A stretch of DNA of 64,000 bases from Virgibacillus salexigens. GTDB lineage: Bacteria; Bacillota; Bacilli; Bacillales; Amphibacillaceae. The position numbers and the translations under genes were made by a program. The notes beneath the pieces are model-generated. The model saw only the letters and a program-made list of their open reading frames with translations, ran no database searches and was not told the DNA's origin. Location of the stretch: the NCBI RefSeq assembly GCF_014905415.1, contig NZ_BNEO01000001.1, positions 1,240,001 to 1,304,000 on the forward strand, in the 5' to 3' direction. Below are positions 18,167 through 27,192 of this stretch, piece after piece (position 1 is the first letter of the stretch; every line of letters begins with the position of its first letter).

Positions 18167-18213
18167 CATTGATCCTCCTATAGCTTTAGATATTTATTTA
18201 TTCTTAATTCATT

Positions 18214-18231
18214 TATCTTTAATTAAATATA
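18214..18231. promoter_or_regulatory. palindrome upstream of the dioxygenase gene, MhqR-operator-like
   Basis: TATCTTTAATTAAATATA is a 9+9 palindrome with one mismatch, 48 bases before the start codon. Its outer TATCT and central AATT agree with the MhqR operator of B. subtilis as I recall it (TATCT..AATT..AGATA), while the inner CG steps differ. AT-rich sequence makes chance palindromes common, so this is tentative. Confidence 0.4.
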
Positions 18232-18281
18232 AATATACCATGTATTTTTTGTAATGTCCACTTATTTTACTCACCACATGG

Positions 18282-18307
18282 AAAAACACACCCCATAGGA
18301 TGTGTTT
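18282..18307 (-). terminator. terminator of the 49-codon gene
   Basis: On the minus strand AAACACATCC pairs with GGGGTGTGTTT around TAT and is followed by T residues. Confidence 0.85.
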
Positions 18308-18319
18308 GATTCGAAATTT

Positions 18320-18469
18320 TTATTTTTCATTAAGATGTTCATTCAATTCTTGAGCCGTTCGACTTTCATCCAGCACCAGCACCCTGATAATAGAACTGCG
18401 AAAAACTATTGTGACTGAACGGTAATACTCTATTCTCAAATAACGCTGTATGAATTTGCCTGTATTCAT
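18320..18469 (-). CDS. small protein of 49 residues, unknown
   Basis: Short frame starting MNTGKFIQRYLRIEYYRSV and ending AQELNEHLNEK. A ribosome site AGGAAAG precedes ATG 18469, and a strong terminator begins about a dozen bases after the stop, which supports a real transcript unit. The middle (SVTIVFRSSIIRVLVLDE) is a hydrophobic beta-like stretch broken by arginines, followed by an amphipathic helix; it does not look like a simple membrane anchor. No family recognised. It lies between the dioxygenase gene and the DUF1801 gene, all facing left, but has a terminator on each side, so it is probably transcribed alone. Confidence 0.6.
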   Translation of the reverse strand: MNTGKFIQRYLRIEYYRSVTIVFRSSIIRVLVLDESRTAQELNEHLNEK

Positions 18470-18482
18470 ACTTTCTTTCCTG

Positions 18483-18512
18483 AAAAAAAGCACCCCTTTT
18501 ATGGGTGCTTTA
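18483..18512 (-). terminator. terminator of the DUF1801 gene
   Basis: On the minus strand AAAGCACCC and GGGTGCTTT pair around ATAAAAG and are followed by a T-run. Confidence 0.9.
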
Positions 18513-18932
18513 CGTTGTTGGGTATTTCTCTTTCAAGAAGGTAACAGACTGGTTAATTAATTGTTTAAGAACATCAATATCAATATCTGCTAGCTTATTG
18601 ATATAGACACACGCTTTCCCACTTGTATGCTTTCCTAGTTTCTGTAATAAATCTTCACGTTCTTGATCTCCTGTTGCAAAATACAAGCTAAATTTTGCTT
18701 TTCGTGGTGAAAAACCAACTAATGCTGCGTCTCCTTCATGGCCACTTGCATATTGATAATGGTAGGAGCCAAATCCGATTATACTAGTACCCCACATTTT
18801 TGCAGGATAACCGGTAGTTTCTGTAAAAATATCTAGTAATCGGTAAGCGTCTTCTTTTTTCTTTGGGCTTTCCACTTGTTCAATGAATTCTATAACATCG
18901 TCCTCATTTTCTTTGGTTTTCAATTCGTACAT
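18510..18932 (-). CDS. DUF1801 domain protein
   Basis: Protein of 140 residues of the DUF1801 (YdhG-like) family. The typical order is visible: an N-terminal helical part, MWGTSIIGFGSYHYQYASG, then FSPRKAKFSLYF and GKACVYINKLADIDIDVL. The fold is shared with small ligand-binding or iron-chaperone-like proteins (frataxin-like), but no biochemical role is established. It has no signal or membrane segment, so it is cytoplasmic. Starts at ATG 18932 and stands alone before its terminator. Confidence 0.8.
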   Translation of the reverse strand: MYELKTKENEDDVIEFIEQVESPKKKEDAYRLLDIFTETTGYPAKMWGTSIIGFGSYHYQYASGHEGDAALVGFSPRKAKFSLYFATGDQEREDLLQKLGKHTSGKACVYINKLADIDIDVLKQLINQSVTFLKEKYPTT

Positions 18933-19077
18933 CGAATCCCCCTCAAAATAAGTATAATTATAACATTAGTTCGATATAACTGAATGGAATTCCTTCCATC
19001 TTCGGATATAGGGGACACCCTTGGTCTCTAACTACTCTACAACGAATCAAAGAAATAAGCCTTATGAAAATAATTAG

Positions 19078-19106
19078 CCAGATGTGTAACTGACCACATC
19101 TGGCTA
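19078..19106 (-). terminator. terminator of the general-stress-type gene
   Basis: On the minus strand AGCCAGATGTG and CACATCTGGCT pair around GTCAGTTA, followed by AATTATTTT. Confidence 0.8.
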
Positions 19107-19110
19107 TTCC

Positions 19111-19536
19111 TTAACTAAGATTCAATTCTTGTGGACTTTCTCCCTTTTTATTCATTAAGCGAATATGCAAAGGTTTAATTTCTAAGATAGTGAGTTTTGG
19201 ATCGTTTGGTCCGTCAAAATACAGCTTCATGCGATCATTCCAAAGTTGATCTTTCAATTCTTGCGACTCATTAAACGAAACCTTTCCTTCATATTCTACA
19301 TACGTGTCACCAAATCCTTCACCCTCATAGCCCAAAATAATATGGGTATACGGATTGGCTTCAATGTCTTCTGCTTTATCCGTCTCCTTATTTGTCGGGG
19401 TATAAAGCGTTAGATTTTCATGAAAAAAAGTCATGTATCTTGAATGAGGCATCTGCTTTTTCACCGTTGCCATCGTTCCTACTGAACTATCCTCTAATAT
19501 ATGTTCGATTTGTTGTTTTAATTTTTCTTGACTCAT
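19111..19536 (-). CDS. pyridoxamine 5'-phosphate oxidase-like flavoprotein (general stress protein 26 type)
   Basis: Split-barrel flavin-binding protein of 141 residues. The start region SVGTMATVKKQMPHSRYMTF matches the conserved first strands, and PYTHIILGYEGEGFGDTYVE, then YEGKVSF, continue the barrel. It resembles Bacillus YdaG and related stress proteins that bind FMN or F420-like cofactors; substrate unknown. ATG 19536 follows AAGGAG by 8 bases, and the longer upstream frame lacks a ribosome site. It is monocistronic, ending in a terminator. Confidence 0.8.
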   Translation of the reverse strand: MSQEKLKQQIEHILEDSSVGTMATVKKQMPHSRYMTFFHENLTLYTPTNKETDKAEDIEANPYTHIILGYEGEGFGDTYVEYEGKVSFNESQELKDQLWNDRMKLYFDGPNDPKLTILEIKPLHIRLMNKKGESPQELNLS

Positions 19537-19607
19537 TTTCGTCACTCCTTGTAACCTCGTGTATATCATTATTATTCCTTTATCATGAAATCCTAAACCC
19601 TTATCCT

Positions 19608-20984
19608 TTATTGTGCATATCCTTTAAAATGCTGTTCGATATAATGGTAGTTTTCGATGTTGCCCGTTATTTCAGCGAGCTTGTATAAGTTTCTCAACAA
19701 CAATCGGCGATCAATATCAAAAATAAACTCGGTGTAAATATGATCAATTGTATTACTAGCAAATCCCCAAATAACATCATGATGTTTTTCATCGACGGCT
19801 CCCGCCAATCTTGTAAGTGCAGCAATAATATCGGTGATAATTGGATAATTCTTCTGAGCATAGTGCCTAATAACACCTAAGCCCTGATATAGATGGTACT
19901 CAAAATTATCTACCCCTAAAATCAAGCGAACCTGCTTGTACTCATCAACTAAATATGGAGAAAACGTGACATTCTTTTCTAATGTTTATAACAAATCGGT
20001 CACTTGAAAAATGGTATTAGATGCAGTTTTAGGATCATCATTCCCTATCGCTTTAATTGCTATTTCCCCCAGTTTACTGAGTCCAAATTTCAAATCCTGA
20101 ATCTCCGTTTCCTTATGACCAATTCGGATTAATTGAACATACTTCGCTTCATCTACATTATCTGCGCCCGGTCCCCAATAGGTAAATAGTTGATTTCCAT
20201 TTAAAACAAAACTGCCCACTCGTACTTCCATTTTAATTATGATATTATCTTTCCTTGCCTCTTTAATCAGATCCTTAAAAAGAATTAGCTGGATATAACC
20301 AGATTTAGGGGACATTACCGTTTTACTTTGCGGATAATCATGTTCCAACATATCCCCAGGTTGACTCGTTCGTATTTCTTCTAGTTCTTGGGAGAAAACA
20401 CCGTTTAATATTCCTTCAGAAACATCATTCATCATATCGGTAATATTATGAACCTGCATCCACGTGGTTGCATGATTAATGAAATAGATGAAGACAATGG
20501 CTGCGAAAAAGGCAATCAAAACTGTCACAAATGGTACTGCGGTATAGTAGTCTACAGGTTTACTGCTGATAAATAAAAACATGATTAGAACATAAACAAA
20601 ACTGCCATTAAACACTCCAAGAATATGTTGCGTTTGCTTATCTTTCACAAAATTTTGCAGCAACCTTGGCGAGAATTGTCCACTAAATGTAGTAAGGACA
20701 ACAAGCAAAGAATTCAATGTAAAAGCACTTAATGTTAAAACGCCTCCAATTAACGAGCTAATAAGTAGACGAGTGGTTTCAAATTCCGCCTTAAAAAAAA
20801 CAGGCATATATTGTGCCAGCCCGATACCAACATCAAGATACAATGTAATAGCTGCAAATAAGAATGTAACAATCACATAAAGTAGCGGTGTCCACCATAA
20901 TGTTAAACGAAGTTCGTATTGTCTTTCTGGCTTAGACATTTGCAAATACTTACTGATTGAAGGTGGTAATAATTTTACAAGCAT
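19608..20984 (-). pseudogene. DUF2254 membrane protein gene interrupted by one in-frame TAA
   Basis: From ATG 20984 (good AGAGGAG site) the frame encodes an N-terminal membrane domain with four helices, including SSLIGGVLTLSAFTLNSLLV, and a soluble part ending NTIFQVTDLL, where TAA occurs at 19986-19988. The same frame then stays open to 19608 and continues sensibly (FEYHLYQGLGVIRHYAQKNY and on). Ignoring that codon the product is about 457 residues, the normal size for DUF2254 (COG4325). No frameshift is needed. It may be a recent nonsense mutation, a sequencing error or a readthrough site. Function of the family is unknown; it is a predicted envelope protein. Confidence 0.8.
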
Positions 20985-21010
20985 ATTCTTTTCTCCTCTA
21001 TTTTGTTTTT

Positions 21011-21069
21011 AACACCGGTGTTGTTTCTTATAGCTCTTACCCCGAATCGTAGTTTTTAACACATGTGTC
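21011..21069. promoter_or_regulatory. pair of related palindromes between DUF2254 gene and peptide transporter operon
   Basis: AACACCGGTGTT (21011-21022, perfect) and AACACATGTGTC (21058-21069, one mismatch) share the same left flank TTTTTAACAC and lie 47 bp apart. They sit in the divergent intergenic region, 27 bases from the DUF2254 start and 147 bases before the transporter. They look like two operators for one dimeric repressor, but no regulator is known. Confidence 0.5.
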
Positions 21070-21215
21070 TTAGTCCTACCGTGATTTTACTTTGTCCATT
21101 ATTTTTTGAGAAAAAAGAGAAAAAAACATCCCAAGCTAGAAATCTATGTATAATGATAATTAATTCTAAAAAATCTAATTATTTTAAACTGTTACAAAAC
21201 TGAAGGAGGATACAT

Positions 21216-22220
21216 ATGCATACGGAGTCCCCCATTCTACAAGTAGAAAATTTACATACGCATTTTATTACCAAAGCAGGCATTGTGAAAGCCGTAGATG
21301 GCGTTGATTTTGATATTAAACCTGGGGAGACATTAGGTATCGTTGGTGAATCTGGATCTGGGAAAAGTATGACAGCCATGTCGATAATGGGATTGATTCC
21401 TTCTCCGCCTGGAAAGATTGTAGAGGGAGAAATCCGATTTAAAGGGGAAAATTTGCTTACCAAAACCAAAAAACAAATGCGAAATATTCGGGGAAAGGAA
21501 ATATCAATGGTGTTCCAGGATCCGATGACTTCTTTAAACCCAGTATTCACCATCGAGAAGCAACTAATTGAAACAATACTGGCTCACGAAAGTTTTTCAA
21601 AAAACCAGGCACGATCAAGAGCCTTGGAATTACTTCATTTAGTTGGGATTCCTGATCCAAAAAAACGATTAAAGAATTATCCACATGAATTCAGCGGTGG
21701 GATGCGACAGCGGGTTATGATTGCTATCGCATTAGCCTGTAACCCTTCCGTGCTAATTGCAGACGAACCAACCACAGCATTAGATGTAACCATTCAAGCA
21801 CAAATACTTGAGCTCTTCAAAAAAATGCAAAACGAGTTAAATATGGCCATTATTATGATTACCCATGACCTTGGTGTCGTAGCAGAGGTTTGTGATCGTG
21901 TAATGGTTATGTATGCCGGCAAGCCAGTTGAATATACAGAAACAAACCACTTATTTGACCAAGGAAAGCATCCTTACACTTTAGGATTAATGAATTCTAT
22001 ACCAACGATTAATAAGCAAAAGAAAAAACTTGAAGCTATTGATGGGGTGCCACCAGATTTACGCTCCCTTCCAAAGGGATGCAGTTTCGCACCTCGCTGC
22101 AAGCATGTCATGGAGGCGTGTTTACACATTGACCCGACTCTAACGGAAGTGAATGATCATCATTTCGTCCGTTGTTTATTATATGAGGAGACGAACTCTG
22201 AAAAGGTGGTCAGCCCATGA
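21216..22220 (+). CDS. dppD: oligopeptide/dipeptide ABC transporter ATP-binding protein (DppD/OppD type)
   Basis: First ATPase of a peptide-type ABC importer, 334 residues. Walker [10 protein letters not shown], signature [12 protein letters not shown] and Walker [15 protein letters not shown] are intact. The C-terminal oligo_HPY region has [14 protein letters not shown], whose cysteines bind an iron-sulfur cluster in some members. ATG 21216 follows GGAGGA. Its stop overlaps the next ATPase gene by four bases. The gene leads a DppD-F-A-B-C order common in Bacillaceae; the exact substrate (di- or oligopeptides, or nickel) is not predictable. Confidence 0.9.
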   Translation: MHTESPILQVENLHTHFITKAGIVKAVDGVDFDIKPGETLGIVGESGSGKSMTAMSIMGLIPSPPGKIVEGEIRFKGENLLTKTKKQMRNIRGKEISMVFQDPMTSLNPVFTIEKQLIETILAHESFSKNQARSRALELLHLVGIPDPKKRLKNYPHEFSGGMRQRVMIAIALACNPSVLIADEPTTALDVTIQAQILELFKKMQNELNMAIIMITHDLGVVAEVCDRVMVMYAGKPVEYTETNHLFDQGKHPYTLGLMNSIPTINKQKKKLEAIDGVPPDLRSLPKGCSFAPRCKHVMEACLHIDPTLTEVNDHHFVRCLLYEETNSEKVVSP

Positions 22221-23197
22221 GTACATTATTAGAAGTAACTAATTTAAAAAAGCATTTTCCATTAAAAGACAGTAAATTATTTTCCAGGGAAAAGCCTGTA
22301 CTTAAAGCGGTTGATGGCATTTCCTTCTCTATTCAATCAGGGGAAACGCTAGGATTAGTTGGCGAAAGTGGTTGTGGAAAATCTACTGCAGGAAGATCAA
22401 TATTGAAATTAATTAATCCAACCGAAGGAGACATCTATTTTAAGGGAGAAAATATTTCTCATTATCGCGGGGAGAAGCTTCGTAAATTAAGAAAAGATAT
22501 GCAGTTGATCTTTCAAGATCCATACGCATCCTTGAATCCTAGAAAAACAATTGCCCAAACCATTACAGAACCGATGAAGATCTTTCAATTATCAAAAGAG
22601 GAGCAATATAAAAAGTTAGAACGGTTGCTAGATGTCGTTGGTTTACGTTCCTATCATAAAGATCGTTATCCCCATGAATTCAGTGGAGGTCAACGTCAAC
22701 GAATCGGAATCGCCAGATCACTTGCCCTTGACCCTGAACTTGTCATTTGTGATGAGCCAGTGTCTGCACTGGATGTATCCATCCAAGCACAAGTCATTAA
22801 TTTAATGGAAGATTTGCAGGAAGAGTTTAACCTTACTTATATTTTTATCGCACATGATCTAAGTGTCGTTCATCATATTAGTGATCGAGTTGCCGTTATG
22901 TATCTAGGAGAGATTGTTGAAATAGCCGAAGCAAACGAGCTATATCAGGACCCCAAGCATCCGTATACCCAAGCACTGCTTTCAGCAGTACCAGAGGCAA
23001 ATCCTCATTTAGAAAAGCAGCGGATCATTCTAAAAGGCGATCTACCCTCTCCTGCCAATCCTCCTAGTGGTTGTAAGTTTCACACTAGGTGTCCATTTGC
23101 AGAAGAAATTTGCCGTCAAGAGAAACCAGAGCTAAAACAAGTCTCATCCAATGGACAAATGGCTGCATGCCATTTCGTTAGGGAGGTGGTTAGCTAA
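22217..23197 (+). CDS. dppF: oligopeptide/dipeptide ABC transporter ATP-binding protein (DppF/OppF type)
   Basis: Second ATPase of the importer, 326 residues. Walker A GESGCGKST, signature FSGGQRQRIGIA and Walker B LVICDEPVSALDVS are present, and the C-terminal CKFHTRCPFAEEIC motif is typical of OppF. It pairs with the preceding ATPase to form the motor for the two permeases encoded further on. Start overlaps the upstream stop (ATGA). Confidence 0.92.
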   Translation: MSTLLEVTNLKKHFPLKDSKLFSREKPVLKAVDGISFSIQSGETLGLVGESGCGKSTAGRSILKLINPTEGDIYFKGENISHYRGEKLRKLRKDMQLIFQDPYASLNPRKTIAQTITEPMKIFQLSKEEQYKKLERLLDVVGLRSYHKDRYPHEFSGGQRQRIGIARSLALDPELVICDEPVSALDVSIQAQVINLMEDLQEEFNLTYIFIAHDLSVVHHISDRVAVMYLGEIVEIAEANELYQDPKHPYTQALLSAVPEANPHLEKQRIILKGDLPSPANPPSGCKFHTRCPFAEEICRQEKPELKQVSSNGQMAACHFVREVVS

Positions 23198-23260
23198 TTA
23201 CATCAACCAATACCAAACTTTGGAAAGTGTCATCTAAAACATAGGATCAGAGGGGGAATT

Positions 23261-24898
23261 ATGTTGAAAAAACGTTCCATTTTAGCATTATTTGGTTTAC
23301 TTTTTATTTTACTCTTCATTTCCGCTTGTAGTAATAATACAAGTTCTACAGGTGAGGAAAGTGAAGGTTCAGGTGGAGAAGATCAAACAACTGAAGAAGC
23401 CTCGGGTGAAAAAACACTTATATTTGGTCGAGGTGCAGATTCCATCCAATTAGACCCTTCAAAAGTTACTGATGGGGAATCGATTTATGTTACGAACCAA
23501 ATTTATGACACGCTTGTTCGTTACCAAGAGGAAAGTACAGAGGTTAAACCAGCGCTAGCAACAGAATGGGAGACCAGTGAAGATGGGCTGACATGGACAT
23601 TTCAATTGCGTGATGATATCAAATTCCATGACGGTACTGATTTTAATGCTGAATCCGTTGTATTTAATTTTGAACGTTGGGCAACTTCAGCAGAATATAT
23701 TTATTATGGATATATGTTTGGGGCTTCAGAAGAAGACTTGGGTGGCATCATTGAAAAAGTGGAAGCAACTGGAGATTATGAAGTAACCTTCACACTTTCT
23801 GAACCAAATGCACCATTTTTACAAACGTTAGCCATGCCACCATTTGGTATAGCTAGCCCTGATGCAGTAGAAAAACACGGAGAAGATTACTTCAAAAACC
23901 CCGTCGGTACAGGTCCATTCGTTTTTGAAGAATGGCTTCCAGATGAAAGCATCACCCTATCCAAAAACGAGGAATACTTTGGAGAAGTAGCTAATGTAGA
24001 CAAAGTTGTCTTCCGTACGATCCCTGATAATGGTGCACGATTTATGGAATTACAATCGGGTTCAATAGATTTAATGACAGGTTTAAACCCACAAGATATT
24101 CAAACAGCAGAAGATGACCAGAATCTACAAATTATCCGCAGGCCATCCATGAATGTTAGCTACCTTGCGATGAATACTGATAAAGAAGGCCCTTTATCCG
24201 AAAAACTAGTACGCCAAGCTATTAATTTAGCGATTGATAAAGAACGGTTAATCAGTCTGTATGAAGGTATTGGCAAACCTGCCAAAAACCCGCTTCCACC
24301 ATCTTTATGGGGATACAATGATGATATTGAAGATTATGGTTATGACGTCGAAGAAGCAAAGGCTCTCCTAGCAGAAGCAGGTTATGCCGATGGATTTGAT
24401 ATTACCTTGTATACATTTGCCAATCCTAGACCATATATGCCGCAGCCAAAAGTATCTGCTCAAGCCATACAGGAAATGCTCAAAGAAATCAATGTAAATG
24501 TTGAAATAATTGAAAATGATTGGGATACCCATCTAAATGTTACAGAGAATGGAGAACATGATATGGCGTTTCTAGGCTGGACTGGTGATAATGGTGATCC
24601 AGACAACTTCCTATATGTATTATTAGACAAAGATAATGCGAAAAAGGGATCTGCAGGTAATATTGCATTTTATAAAAATGATGAGGTACATGATTTACTA
24701 AAACAAGCACAAACAGAAATGGATCAAGAAAAACGTACCGAACTTTACTTAAAGGCACAAGAAATCATTCATGAAGATGCTCCTTGGTTCCCAATTGCGC
24801 ATACAACACCACCAATTGCTGCAAGTAAAAATATCGTCAATTATTCACCACACCCTACGGGCAGTGAACCATTTAATCTATTAGATATTGAACAGTAG
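23261..24898 (+). CDS. dppA: peptide ABC transporter substrate-binding lipoprotein (DppA/OppA type)
   Basis: Extracellular receptor of the importer, SBP_bac_5 family, 545 residues. A lipoprotein signal ends in ISAC (about residue 23) and is followed by a Ser/Glu/Gly linker. Family stretches include WTFQLRDDIKFHDGTDFNAE and VGTGPFVFEEW; the C-terminal YLKAQEIIHEDAPWFPIAH contains the conserved aromatic residues. The acidic mature protein is similar in character to PstS here. AGGGGG precedes ATG 23261. A hairpin after the stop may stabilise its message over the permease genes. Confidence 0.92.
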   Translation: MLKKRSILALFGLLFILLFISACSNNTSSTGEESEGSGGEDQTTEEASGEKTLIFGRGADSIQLDPSKVTDGESIYVTNQIYDTLVRYQEESTEVKPALATEWETSEDGLTWTFQLRDDIKFHDGTDFNAESVVFNFERWATSAEYIYYGYMFGASEEDLGGIIEKVEATGDYEVTFTLSEPNAPFLQTLAMPPFGIASPDAVEKHGEDYFKNPVGTGPFVFEEWLPDESITLSKNEEYFGEVANVDKVVFRTIPDNGARFMELQSGSIDLMTGLNPQDIQTAEDDQNLQIIRRPSMNVSYLAMNTDKEGPLSEKLVRQAINLAIDKERLISLYEGIGKPAKNPLPPSLWGYNDDIEDYGYDVEEAKALLAEAGYADGFDITLYTFANPRPYMPQPKVSAQAIQEMLKEINVNVEIIENDWDTHLNVTENGEHDMAFLGWTGDNGDPDNFLYVLLDKDNAKKGSAGNIAFYKNDEVHDLLKQAQTEMDQEKRTELYLKAQEIIHEDAPWFPIAHTTPPIAASKNIVNYSPHPTGSEPFNLLDIEQ

Positions 24899-24914
24899 AA
24901 AAGATACAAACCAC

Positions 24915-24961
24915 GCTTAAGTTGATCCTTACGTCAAATACGTAAGGATCTCCCTTAAGCT
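24915..24961 (+). other. large intercistronic stem-loop after the binding-protein gene
   Basis: Inner arms GATCCTTACGT and ACGTAAGGATC pair perfectly around CAAAT, and outer GCTTAAG/CTTAAGC extend the stem. There is no T-run, so it is more likely to protect the upstream transcript or attenuate than to end transcription fully. Confidence 0.7.
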
Positions 24962-25005
24962 GAACCAAAGTATATGTTAAAGACATTATTCGGAGGAATT
25001 TTACT

Positions 25006-26010
25006 ATGCTTAAATACATTATCCGAAGACTATTCATGCTCATTCCTGTCTTAATAGGTGTTTCCATATTAACCTTTTCACTTATTCACCTCATTCCTGG
25101 TGATCCAGCCAGAAGTATGCTAGGAGAAAAAGCAACAGAGGCACAATTAGAATCCTTACGGGAAGAACTAGGACTAAATGATCCTTACATTGTCCAATAT
25201 GGTCGGTTCTTAGGAAATATTGTACAAGGCGACTTGGGGGAATCTATTCAATCAAAAGAAAACATCGCTGAGCAATTACTCTATAAGTTACCCGCTACCG
25301 TAGAATTAACCATTTTCGCTATGATTTTGGCAATTATCGTCGGTGTTCTAGCTGGGGTAATTGCTGCTGTTAAACAATATTCCTGGTTTGACAATATTAG
25401 TATGACTGGCGCCTTATTCGGTGTATCCCTACCTATCTTCTGGTTAGGTTTAATGATGATTTGGCTTTTTTCTGTTGTATTTAACATTCTGCCACCTTCT
25501 GGGAGACTCACTTCTGGTATGGAATTAACCACGATTACGAATTTTTATTTATTAGATAGCTTGCTAACTGGTAACTGGGCTGCCTTTAAAGATGCTTTCT
25601 CCCATCTATTAATGCCTGGTCTTGCCCTAGGTACCATCCCCATGGCAATCATCGCAAGAATGACCCGGTCAAGCATGCTGGAGGTTATGCGCCAAGATTA
25701 CATACGGACAGCAAATGCGAAAGGATTAAGAACGAGATTTGTTGTTTTTCAACATGCTTTAAAAAACGCATTTCTACCAGTTCTAACCGTGATTGGGCTG
25801 CAATTTGGATTATTGCTAGGTGGAGCAGTATTAACAGAGACGATATTCTCATGGCCTGGAATTGGACGTTATGTCTATTTAGCTGTGCTTGGTCGTGATT
25901 ACCCAGTCGTTCAAAGTACGATCTTAATTGTCGCAACGATTTTTGTATTGGTTAATTTAATCACGGACATACTTTATAAATATTTTGATCCACGTATCCG
26001 TTTTGATTAA
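25006..26010 (+). CDS. dppB: peptide ABC transporter permease (DppB/OppB type)
   Basis: Inner-membrane channel subunit of 334 residues with six expected helices. The OppB-type N-terminus (RRLFMLIPVLIGVSILTFSL, HLIPGDPA) and the EAA loop DYIRTANAKGLRTRFVVFQH near residue 230 are present. GGAGG precedes ATG 25006. It should pair with the following permease, DppC type, encoded 145 bases downstream. Confidence 0.93.
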   Translation: MLKYIIRRLFMLIPVLIGVSILTFSLIHLIPGDPARSMLGEKATEAQLESLREELGLNDPYIVQYGRFLGNIVQGDLGESIQSKENIAEQLLYKLPATVELTIFAMILAIIVGVLAGVIAAVKQYSWFDNISMTGALFGVSLPIFWLGLMMIWLFSVVFNILPPSGRLTSGMELTTITNFYLLDSLLTGNWAAFKDAFSHLLMPGLALGTIPMAIIARMTRSSMLEVMRQDYIRTANAKGLRTRFVVFQHALKNAFLPVLTVIGLQFGLLLGGAVLTETIFSWPGIGRYVYLAVLGRDYPVVQSTILIVATIFVLVNLITDILYKYFDPRIRFD

Positions 26011-26155
26011 GAACAAGGGCGCTCTCTATTAAGGACGTACGATAGTTGGCCTATGAATTGTGGTTCATTCACATTTGCAAAACAAAATCTTTTTTCTTGT
26101 TTCTAATACATTGCGTAAGCTTCAAGAAGTAGATTTATATGAAAGGATGTGCATC

Positions 26156-27073
26156 ATGTCACTTCAACCGAACCCAACACCAGAACCGAATCCCGCACTA
26201 CCTGATAGCCATGATCTCCAGCAAACGAAAGCTCGAAAGCTTTGGGTAGATGCACTAATACGAATTGTGAAAAGCAAAACTTCGCTAATTGGTTTATGTA
26301 TTATTTTGGTTCTTGTGTTAACGGCTATCTTTGCCCCGGTAATAGCAACGCATAGTCACACTGCTCAAGATATCATTAACCGTTATCAGCCTCCCTCTGC
26401 CGAACATTGGCTAGGTACGGACGAACTTGGCAGAGATATTTTCTCTAGAATTGTTTATGGAACTCGTATATCTATACAAATTGGCGTGATAGCCGTTGGA
26501 ATTGCTATGATAATAGGTGTAGTATTAGGTAGTGTTGCTGGTTATTTTGGTCGTTGGATTGACCAGATCATCATGCGAATAATTGATATTATGATGGCCT
26601 TCCCTAGCATTCTACTAGCTATCGCATTAGTAGCCGTTTTAGGCCCCAGCTTAACCAATGCAATGATAGCCGTTGGGATCGTAGGGATCCCCCAATTTGC
26701 TCGGATTGTCCGATCAGCTGTGTTATCAATTAAGGAAACCGAATACATCGAAGCATCCAAAGCAATTGGAGCAAAACACGCTAGAGTATTATTCCAGCAT
26801 GTGCTACCAAATTGCGCCGCACCCATCATTGTACAAGCTACCTTGAGTATAGGCACTGCTATTTTAGATGCAGCTGGATTAAGCTTCTTAGGTCTCGGCG
26901 CTCAACCGCCAACGCCAGAATGGGGAGCGATGTTAACCGATGGCAGGGCTGCTATCCAAAACGCTCCATGGGTTGTTGCATTTCCTGGGTTAGCCATCTT
27001 CTTAGTCGTACTTGGATTTAATCTATTTGGCGATGGCTTACGAGATGCACTAGACCCGAGACTAAAAGAATAG
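26156..27073 (+). CDS. dppC: peptide ABC transporter permease (DppC/OppC type)
   Basis: Second channel subunit, 305 residues, with a proline-rich cytoplasmic N-terminus (QPNPTPEPNPALPDS) and six expected helices. The hallmarks HWLGTDELGRDIFSRIVYGT and the EAA loop EYIEASKAIGAKHARVLFQH are clear. I start it at ATG 26156, 8-9 bases after GAAAGGA; the frame is open for about 30 codons upstream without support. Last gene of the transporter operon; a hairpin follows. Confidence 0.92.
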   Translation: MSLQPNPTPEPNPALPDSHDLQQTKARKLWVDALIRIVKSKTSLIGLCIILVLVLTAIFAPVIATHSHTAQDIINRYQPPSAEHWLGTDELGRDIFSRIVYGTRISIQIGVIAVGIAMIIGVVLGSVAGYFGRWIDQIIMRIIDIMMAFPSILLAIALVAVLGPSLTNAMIAVGIVGIPQFARIVRSAVLSIKETEYIEASKAIGAKHARVLFQHVLPNCAAPIIVQATLSIGTAILDAAGLSFLGLGAQPPTPEWGAMLTDGRAAIQNAPWVVAFPGLAIFLVVLGFNLFGDGLRDALDPRLKE

Positions 27074-27084
27074 AAGATTGTTTT

Positions 27085-27119
27085 GGAAAAGGTAAGGCAA
27101 AACATGCTTTACCTTTTCC
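27085..27119 (+). terminator. hairpin after the peptide transporter operon
   Basis: Arms GGAAAAGGTAA and TTACCTTTTCC pair around a loop of 13 bases. The T-run is inside the stem and the tail is CATATC, so termination may be partial. Confidence 0.5.
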
Positions 27120-27128
27120 ATATCTAAC

Positions 27129-27141
27129 TGAACCGGTTTAC
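27129..27141. promoter_or_regulatory. LacI-type operator candidate upstream of the DUF6305-like gene
   Basis: TGAACCGGTTTAC is centred on AACCGGTT and its reverse half GTAAACCG is identical to half of the site at 37295-37309 in front of the lacI-led operon. It lies about 52 bases before the next start codon. Confidence 0.4.
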
Positions 27142-27192
27142 TGATTTAAACAGCGACGCAAAAATAGCAAAAAGTAGGAGAGGTGGACAAAA

